Below are positions 1 to 4,859 of a DNA stretch of 5,587 nucleotides, piece after piece. Location of the stretch: NCBI GenBank assembly GCA_046262515.1, contig JBHEMP010000002.1, positions 1-5,587 on the forward strand, given 5' to 3'. The notes beneath the pieces are model-generated. The model did not search any database. It had not been told where the DNA came from and saw only the letters and a list, made by a program, of their open reading frames with translations. The position numbers and the translations under genes were made by a program. Numbering within the stretch: position 1 is the first letter of the stretch; the number at the start of each line of letters is the position of its first letter. The DNA comes from JAXDLW01 sp046262515 (GTDB taxonomy: Bacteria > Chloroflexota > Dormibacteria > DASZGP01).

Positions 1-135
1 GGCGACCAGATGACGCCCAGGCAGCGCGAGGATGTCGCGGTCAACATGATCCGTCTCTTTGTCGACGAGCTCAGGTACAACGTCGACTCGCATGGCAGCA
101 TGCGGATGCGGATGGTCAAGTACATCGTCGACTGA
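1..135 (+). CDS. RsbW-like anti-sigma factor, C-terminal fragment (5' end outside window)
   Basis: Only the last 44 residues are visible, ending in TGA at 133-135. The segment MIRLFVDELRY, followed by a short turn and then MRMRMVKYI, matches the end of the RsbW/SpoIIAB type of HATPase_c_2 serine kinase (in B. subtilis RsbW: LMETLMDEVRV, then a turn, then VAMTKYL). These proteins bind and inhibit a SigB/SigF sigma factor and are released by partner switching with an anti-anti-sigma factor. The position directly upstream of a SigB-type sigma gene, with overlapping ends, supports this strongly. One oddity is that the glycine box expected just before this segment (GLGL in RsbW) reads DVAV here (residues 11-14 of the fragment), so ATP-lid binding may be altered. 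The assignment rests on a short fragment plus context. The N-box and catalytic region lie outside the window and could not be checked. Confidence 0.62.
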   Translation, partial: GDQMTPRQREDVAVNMIRLFVDELRYNVDSHGSMRMRMVKYIVD

Positions 136-911
136 GCGCCACTGACGCGGTCCCCCGCAGCACAACGGAGGCGCAGCTCGAGCTCTTTCGGCGCTTCCAG
201 CAGTCCGGCGACGCCGCTGCCCGGCAGCAACTCGTCGATGCGTACTCCAACTTGGTGTACTTCCTGGCCCGCAAGTTCGCAGGCCGGGGAGAACCGCTGG
301 AGGACCTCGTCCAGGTGGGGTACGTGGGCCTGTTGATGGCGATCGAGCGCTTTGACCCGGAACGGGGGCTGGAGTTCTCAACCTTCGCCACTCCGACGAT
401 CCTCGGCGAGGTCAAGCGCTACTTCCGTGACAAGAGCTGGACGGTGCGCATCCCACGGCGCCTCCAGGAGGTCAACCAGCGCAGCCGCGTGGCGTCAGAG
501 CGCCTGCAGCAGGAGCTGGGTCGACAACCCAGCGTCCAGGAGCTGGCTGAATCAATCGGGGTCTCAGCGGAGGAGATCCTCGAGGCATACGAGGCCAGCC
601 CGGCGCAGCAGACCGTGCCCCTCGACAGCCCCCTCGGGTCGGGGGATGACCCGGAGGGTCAGAGCCTGGCGGATCGCCTCGGCGGCAACGACATCAACCT
701 GGAGCGAGTTGAAGCCCGCGAGGTGCTGGACGGCGCCCTCGAACACCTCAGTCCCCGCGAGCGCGAGATCATGTATCTGCGGTTCGTCGAGGAGATGCCC
801 CAGAGCGAGGTGGCGAAACGGCTCGGCATCAGCCAGATGCACGTCTCGCGTCTCCAGCGCGGCGCGGTGGAACACCTGCGAAACCGCCTCGGTGAGGACG
901 CCGCCGGCTGA
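132..911 (+). CDS. SigB/SigF/SigG-type alternative sigma factor (group 3 sigma-70)
   Basis: This directs RNA polymerase core to an alternative promoter set, probably stress or differentiation genes, and is probably held inactive by the anti-sigma factor encoded just upstream. From a CTG at 132 it is 259 residues, a normal length for this family. The N-terminus carries region 1.2/2.1 (LFRRFQQSGDAAARQQLVD, then LVYFLARKF). Region 2 runs from about residue 58 (DLVQVG) to 103 (RDKSW, with FSTFATPTILGEVKRYFRD before it). Region 3 starts at about 106 (RIPRRLQEV) and runs to about 152. Region 4 is about 203-252, with the helix-turn-helix QSEVAKRLGISQMHVSRLQ. The first TTG in frame (252) would delete region 1.2/2.1. 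No ATG, GTG or TTG lies in this frame upstream of 252, so CTG 132, which overlaps the preceding stop as CTGA, is the chosen start. There is no clear Shine-Dalgarno sequence, so translation is probably coupled to the upstream gene. Family identity is secure; the start is inferred. Confidence 0.93.
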   Translation: MSATDAVPRSTTEAQLELFRRFQQSGDAAARQQLVDAYSNLVYFLARKFAGRGEPLEDLVQVGYVGLLMAIERFDPERGLEFSTFATPTILGEVKRYFRDKSWTVRIPRRLQEVNQRSRVASERLQQELGRQPSVQELAESIGVSAEEILEAYEASPAQQTVPLDSPLGSGDDPEGQSLADRLGGNDINLERVEAREVLDGALEHLSPREREIMYLRFVEEMPQSEVAKRLGISQMHVSRLQRGAVEHLRNRLGEDAAG

Positions 912-950
912 GGCCCCACCGGCCGCGTCGGGGCCCGGGCGCGCCGGTTT
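912..950 (+). terminator. GC-rich hairpins after the sigma factor gene, possible weak terminator
   Basis: Immediately after the TGA, GGCCCC (912-917) can pair with GGGGCC (930-935). A second short stem, CCGG (935-938) with CCGG (944-947), is followed by TTT. The two stems compete at base 935. There is no proper U-tract, so this is at best a weak or factor-assisted terminator. It could simply reflect GC-rich spacer sequence. Confidence 0.3.
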
Positions 951-954
951 CGAG

Positions 955-984
955 TTCAGACTGCCACACCTCCTCTGCTAGGAT
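955..984 (+). promoter_or_regulatory. Candidate housekeeping promoter for alaS
   Basis: TTCAGA (955-960, four of six matches to TTGACA) is separated by 18 bp from TAGGAT (979-984, four of six matches to TATAAT, with the conserved TA and final T). It lies in the only intergenic gap of the window, just upstream of alaS. Transcription would start near 990-992, leaving a leader of only about 6-8 nt before the ATG at 998. No Shine-Dalgarno sequence is visible there, so the mRNA would be almost leaderless. This is a consensus match only. Confidence 0.4.
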
Positions 985-997
985 CACCTCGACGCTG

Positions 998-3592
998 ATG
1001 CATAGCGCCGAGATCCGCCAGTCCTTCCTTGACTTCTTCTCCCGGCGGAACCACCAGGTGGTGCCCAGCGCATCCCTGGTCCCGCACGGTGATCCGACCC
1101 TGCTGTTCGTGAGCGCGGGCATGGTCCCCTTCAAGACCTACTACTCCGGCGCCGCCAGCCCACCCTGGCCCCGGGCGGTCTCCGCGCAGAAGTGCTTCCG
1201 GACGTCCGACCTCGAGGAGGTGGGCGACGACACCCACCTGACGATGTTCGAGATGCTGGGCAACTTCTCGTTCGGGGACTACTTCAAGGAGGGTGCGATC
1301 GAGTTCGCCTGGGAGTTCCTGACCGGGCAGCTTGCGATGGACCCGGCGCGGATCGCGCCGGCCGTCTACCCGGGGGACGACGACGCCTCGCGGGCCTGGC
1401 AGCGGGTAGCCGGGAAGGCGGCCTATCCCCTCGAGGACAATTACTGGCCGGAGAACCTGGAGGGCTGGGTTGGCCCCAATGGCCCCGACTCCCACATCTT
1501 CTGGGACTGGGGTGTTGAATTCGGTTGTGGCCGGCCGGACTGTTACCCCGACCACTGCGCCCGCTGGGTGGAAATCTGGAACCTGGTCTTCCCGCAATTT
1601 GACAAGCAGCCGGACGGGAGCCAGCGCGACCTGGACCCCCCGGGCATCGACACGGGCATGGGCCTGGAGCGCATGGCAAGCGTCCTGGAGGGGGTGCACA
1701 GCGTGCACCAGACGGACACATTCCTGACCCTCAATGAACATTTCCAGGAGCGGTCGACCAAGGGGGATGATGATGGCGACCGCCAGGCCTACGCGCGCCG
1801 CCTTCTGTCCGACCACGGCCGCGCCACCGCGTTCCTCATCGCTGACGGCGTTCGACCAGGGAATGAGGGCCGCGGGTTCGTGCTGCGCAAGATGGTTCGG
1901 CGGGCCACCCTGCACGGCGTGCGGCGGCTGGGCATAAGCGATGGCCTCTCCGGTGCCGTGGACACCGTGGCTGCCCTGATGGGCGATGCCTACCCGCAAC
2001 TGCGCGAGCGTCGCGAGGAGGTCAGGGCGGTCCTTACCTCGGAGGAGGCGGCCTTCATGCGCACCCTGGAGCAGGGCGAGGGGCACTTCGAGGACGTCGT
2101 CAGGAGAAGCGGGCACCTGGTCTCGGGAGCGGACGCGTTCAAGCTGCACGACACCTTCGGCTTTCCCATCGAACTGACCGCCGAGCTCGCGGCCGAACGG
2201 GGCTTGAAGGTCGACCGGCAGGGCTTCGACGAGGCGCTCGCCAGCGCCCGCCGCCTCAGCCGCAGGGGCGCCAAGCGCAATGCCATCCCCCGCACGGGGG
2301 TCCCGGCCTCGGTCTTCACCGGGCACGAGGCGCTGGTCGGCGAGGGGACGATCCTCAGGCTCTTTGTCGGTGATGACGAAGTTGAGGAGGCACGGGCGGG
2401 GGACGAGGTGGAGCTCTACCTCGACAGCACCCCGATGTACGCGGAATCCGGCGGCCAGGTTGGCGACAGTGGCTCCATCGAGGGTCCGCTGGGGATCATC
2501 GAGGTCCGGGATGTGCAGCGCCAGGGGGATGCCCACGCGCACTACGGTCGGATGGCGGAGGGGACCGTGAGGGTCGGTGAAAAAGTGCGCGTCGAGGTCG
2601 ACGCGCAGGCGCGGTGGGCGACCATGCGTCACCACTCCGCGACCCACCTGGTCCACCGCGCCCTGCGAGAAGTGCTTGGCGAAGGCGCGACGCAGGCCGG
2701 TTCTTACGTCGCCCCCGACAGCACCACCTTCGACTTTGTCCTGGACCGCGCGGTGAGCCCTGAGGAACTGGGCACGGTCTTTGCCACCGTCAACCGCTTT
2801 GTTCGCGAGGACGTGGCCCGCGAGACCCGCGTGATGCCGCTGGAGGAGGCGCGTCGAACCGGGGCGATGCAGCTGTTCGGCGAGAAGTACGGGGAAGTGG
2901 TCCGGGTGGTCAGCTTCGGTGACTGGTCGGTGGAACTCTGCGGGGGGACCCACGTGGAGCGCAGCGGCCAGGTGGGACACGTGGTCGCCGTCCGAGAAGG
3001 CAGTGTGGGCACCGGCGTGAGGCGGGTGGAGTTCCTGGCCGGCGATGCCGCGGAGCGCTACCTGTCAGGGATCGTCACCGCCGCCGAGGGAGCAGCCGCG
3101 GCGCTGCGGGTGGGCATCAACGAGCTCCCCGGGCGGGTCGAGGGCCTGGTGGACGAGCGCCGCAAATTACAGCGACAGGTCGAGGAGCTACAGCGGCGCC
3201 TGGTCCAGGGCGGGGGAGGGGGGGCGGCAGCCCATTCCTTCCGGAATGGCGTCGTCTACCAGGTGGTCGCGGCAGACGACCCGGAACTGGTTCGCCACGC
3301 CGCCGACGGCCTGCTCGACCGGGAGCCGACGGCGCAGCTGGCGGTGACCATGGCCGGGACCGAGGCCGGCGGCCGGCTGGTGATCAAGGCCCGCAGTGGC
3401 GGCCGGGTCGCGGCAAGCGAGGCGTTCGCGCGGGTGCAGCAATCGGTGGGGGGACGGGGGGGAGGGAACCAGACCCTCGCCCAGGGCGGCGGCATCGGCA
3501 CCGGTCAGATCGAGGCTGTCGTGGGCGTGGTCGCCGGCCTGCTGCTGGAGCATGGCGCCGAGCTCGACCCCGGGCCGGGGGCGGCGCCATGA
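998..3592 (+). CDS. alaS: Alanyl-tRNA synthetase
   Basis: This cytoplasmic class II synthetase attaches alanine to tRNA-Ala and hydrolyses mischarged Ser/Gly-tRNA. At 864 residues it is full length (E. coli has 876). The catalytic domain shows motif 2 (KCFRTSDLEEVG, R68; then FEMLGNFSFGDYFK) and motif 3 (DTGMGLER, about 218-225). In the tRNA-binding region, N289 (PGNEGRGFVLRKMVRR) and D385 (LHDTFGFP) fall where the G3:U70-reading Asn and Asp of the family lie. The editing domain has YAESGGQVGD (481-490) and the expected metal ligands H546, H550 (HHSATH), C648 and H652 (CGGTH). A short coiled coil (about 718-736) and a Gly-rich linker lead to the C-Ala domain, with GGRGGGNQTLAQGGG at about 818-832. 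ATG 998 gives the standard N-terminus (EIRQSFLDFF). Oddities are a His at 166 in the GPxGPxSE-like loop (GPNGPDSH) and a Cys cluster at C177/C182/C187. The gene ends in an ATGA overlap with the next gene, so the two are probably cotranscribed and coupled. The usual partner ruvX is not adjacent. Confidence 0.98.
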   Translation: MHSAEIRQSFLDFFSRRNHQVVPSASLVPHGDPTLLFVSAGMVPFKTYYSGAASPPWPRAVSAQKCFRTSDLEEVGDDTHLTMFEMLGNFSFGDYFKEGAIEFAWEFLTGQLAMDPARIAPAVYPGDDDASRAWQRVAGKAAYPLEDNYWPENLEGWVGPNGPDSHIFWDWGVEFGCGRPDCYPDHCARWVEIWNLVFPQFDKQPDGSQRDLDPPGIDTGMGLERMASVLEGVHSVHQTDTFLTLNEHFQERSTKGDDDGDRQAYARRLLSDHGRATAFLIADGVRPGNEGRGFVLRKMVRRATLHGVRRLGISDGLSGAVDTVAALMGDAYPQLRERREEVRAVLTSEEAAFMRTLEQGEGHFEDVVRRSGHLVSGADAFKLHDTFGFPIELTAELAAERGLKVDRQGFDEALASARRLSRRGAKRNAIPRTGVPASVFTGHEALVGEGTILRLFVGDDEVEEARAGDEVELYLDSTPMYAESGGQVGDSGSIEGPLGIIEVRDVQRQGDAHAHYGRMAEGTVRVGEKVRVEVDAQARWATMRHHSATHLVHRALREVLGEGATQAGSYVAPDSTTFDFVLDRAVSPEELGTVFATVNRFVREDVARETRVMPLEEARRTGAMQLFGEKYGEVVRVVSFGDWSVELCGGTHVERSGQVGHVVAVREGSVGTGVRRVEFLAGDAAERYLSGIVTAAEGAAAALRVGINELPGRVEGLVDERRKLQRQVEELQRRLVQGGGGGAAAHSFRNGVVYQVVAADDPELVRHAADGLLDREPTAQLAVTMAGTEAGGRLVIKARSGGRVAASEAFARVQQSVGGRGGGNQTLAQGGGIGTGQIEAVVGVVAGLLLEHGAELDPGPGAAP
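3208..3224 (+). other. Putative G-quadruplex motif inside alaS
   Basis: The coding strand reads as four G-runs with single-base loops (GGG-C-GGGGG-A-GGG-G-GGG). It encodes the Gly-rich linker between the coiled coil and the C-Ala domain. The pattern meets the usual G3 quadruplex rule, but in GC-rich DNA encoding glycine it can arise without function. Confidence 0.4.
3232..3249 (+). repeat. Perfect 7-bp inverted repeat inside alaS
   Basis: CCATTCC (3232-3238) and GGAATGG (3243-3249) are exact reverse complements around a TTCC loop, giving a compact hairpin in the mRNA. It starts 7 nt after the end of the G-quadruplex motif and lies in the linker codons before the C-Ala domain. The function is unknown and may be none. 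Confidence 0.4.
3448..3466 (+). other. Second putative G-quadruplex motif inside alaS
   Basis: Runs of six, seven and three G are separated by AC and A; splitting the seven-run gives four G-tracts. The stretch encodes the conserved GGRGGG motif of the C-Ala domain, so protein constraint explains much of it. The G6 and G7 homopolymers are also places where sequencing or replication slippage could occur, but the reading frame is intact here. Confidence 0.3.
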
Positions 3593-4842
3593 AGCGGCTG
3601 CTGCGCCGTCGCGCCGAGTCGGCGCTTCACTACACCGCGCTGGATATCGGCACGGAGTACATCAAAGCCCTGATCCTGCGCCGGGAGGGCGACAACGGCA
3701 TCGTGCTCGGGGTTGGCAGGCAGCGGCAGTCCTACGCCGACATGGCCGGTGGCGCGGTCGCCGACATCCAGGCGGTGATCGACAACTGCAACGCTGCGCT
3801 CGAGGAGGCGGAGGACATGGCCGAGGCCATCCCGGGAAGGGCGGTGATCGGGATCGCCGGTGAGCAGGTCAAAGGCTTCAGCACGGCGGTCACCATCCCG
3901 CGCAGCGATGCCCATCAGCGCATCAACCGTGTCGAGCTCCAGACGACGCTGGAGATGGTCCAGAAGCGAGCCATGCGCGAGGCCACGCACCTCATGGGCC
4001 AGGAGCTGGGGATCCCGGAAATCGACCTCAAGCTGATCCACTCGACCATCACCACCGTCCGCATCGATGGTTACCTCGTCACCAACCCGCTGGACTTCCA
4101 GGGCAAGACGATGGAGGTCACGGTCTTCAACACGTTTGCCCCATTGACCCATATCGGTGCGCTGCAGACGATCGCCGCCGAGCTCGACCTCGACCTGATG
4201 GCGACCGTGGCCGAACCCTTCGCGATGGCCCGGTGCTGCGCCACCGACGAGGTGTACGAGTTCGGTGGAGTCTTCGTCGACGTCGGTGGCGGGACGACCG
4301 ATGTGGCCCTGATTCGCAACGGGGGAATCGAGGGGACGCGGATGTTCCCCATCGGGGGCCGGGTCTTCACCAAGAAGATCGCTGGCAGCCTCGGGACCTC
4401 GTTCGCCGAAGCCGAGGACCTGAAGCTTCGATACTCCAACGGTGAGGTCGGTGAGGATCGTAAACGGCAGCTGCGCGGCCTGATGGCCCCGGACGCCGAG
4501 GTGCTGGTGAACGGCGTGGCGCTCACCCTGCAGCAGCTGGCCCGCGCCGACCGGCTGCCGCCGAGCATCTACCTCGCGGGTGGCGGGAGCGGCCTCCCGG
4601 AGATCGCTGAGTACCTCCGCGAGTACCCTTGGATGGACCGGCTGCCCTTTCCCCGCGCGCCCCAGGTGCGCCTGCTGAACCCCGCGGACGTGCGCAACGT
4701 CTACGACTCAACGGGCCTGCTGCTGAACCAGCAGGACATCACCCCGATGGGACTGGGGTACCAGGCGCTCCAGGAGGACGAGGGAGACTCGGACATCCTC
4801 TACAGCACGATGCGCAAGATCATGCGCGCCATGAAGGTTTAG
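3589..4842 (+). CDS. FtsA-like actin-fold ATPase
   Basis: This 417-residue protein has the actin/HSP70-type nucleotide fold of the FtsA/PilM group. Phosphate-1 is ALDIGTEYIKALI (17-29), phosphate-2 is FVDVGGGTTDVALI (229-242), the connecting segment is FPIGGRVFTKKIAGSLGTSFAEAEDLK (about 253-279), and the adenosine motif is IYLAGGGSGLPEI (327-339). The region about 85-165 fits the SHS2/1C insert of FtsA. The final residues (ILYSTMRKIMRAMKV) can form a basic amphipathic helix like the membrane-targeting tail of FtsA, and the length fits FtsA better than PilM (about 350). It should therefore sit on the inner face of the membrane and perhaps polymerise with ATP. The ATG overlaps the alaS stop (ATGA), with only a run of five G as a possible ribosome-binding site. 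No ftsZ, ftsQ or pil gene is nearby. The partner is more likely the membrane protein encoded next. The family is secure; a division role is not shown, so no gene symbol is given. Confidence 0.88.
   Translation: MKRLLRRRAESALHYTALDIGTEYIKALILRREGDNGIVLGVGRQRQSYADMAGGAVADIQAVIDNCNAALEEAEDMAEAIPGRAVIGIAGEQVKGFSTAVTIPRSDAHQRINRVELQTTLEMVQKRAMREATHLMGQELGIPEIDLKLIHSTITTVRIDGYLVTNPLDFQGKTMEVTVFNTFAPLTHIGALQTIAAELDLDLMATVAEPFAMARCCATDEVYEFGGVFVDVGGGTTDVALIRNGGIEGTRMFPIGGRVFTKKIAGSLGTSFAEAEDLKLRYSNGEVGEDRKRQLRGLMAPDAEVLVNGVALTLQQLARADRLPPSIYLAGGGSGLPEIAEYLREYPWMDRLPFPRAPQVRLLNPADVRNVYDSTGLLLNQQDITPMGLGYQALQEDEGDSDILYSTMRKIMRAMKV
4833..4837 (+). promoter_or_regulatory. Ribosome-binding site (GAAGG) supporting the CTG start at 4846
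   Basis: GAAGG lies inside the last codons of the ftsA-like gene, 8 nt before the CTG at 4846. This is normal spacing and the strongest Shine-Dalgarno-like match near the start of the next gene. It favours CTG 4846 over CTG 4855, which would be 17 nt away. Confidence 0.45.
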
Positions 4843-4859
4843 AAACTGCCGAAACTGGT
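4842..4859 (+). repeat. 9-bp imperfect tandem repeat at the stop/start junction
   Basis: GAAACTG occurs at 4842-4848 and again at 4851-4857, with a 9-bp period (GAAACTGCC, GAAACTGGT). It encodes KLPKLV and creates two candidate CTG starts in identical local context. It may be a small duplication. Confidence 0.5.

Noticed and set aside
105..135. Programmed -1 frameshift fusing anti-sigma and sigma factor
   Set aside because: The frames are in the right relation and open, but no slippery heptamer or following pseudoknot is visible near the overlap. Reinitiation at CTGA is simpler.
252..254. TTG as the start of the sigma factor
   Set aside because: It would delete the conserved region 1.2/2.1 sequence encoded immediately upstream, in the same frame.
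352..981. Overlapping + strand open frame through the sigma gene
   Set aside because: The translation is Arg/Ser/Ala-rich with no motif and lies inside the sigma factor frame; it is a shadow frame.
1693..1709. Inverted repeat GGTGCAC/GTGCACC inside alaS
   Set aside because: It is explained by the codons of the VHSVH protein sequence in a conserved region, and nothing else suggests a regulatory site.
956..2980. A 674-codon open frame on the minus strand opposite alaS
   Set aside because: It is an exact antisense shadow of alaS in GC-rich DNA where stop codons are rare. Its translation is low-complexity (His/Pro/Gly/Arg-rich) with no recognisable domain, while the + strand frame is unambiguous AlaRS.
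3589..4842. PilM or MreB identity for the actin-fold protein
   Set aside because: Length, the SHS2-like insert and the amphipathic tail fit FtsA better than PilM, and no pilN/O or mreC/D genes are adjacent. A distant PilM link cannot be fully excluded.
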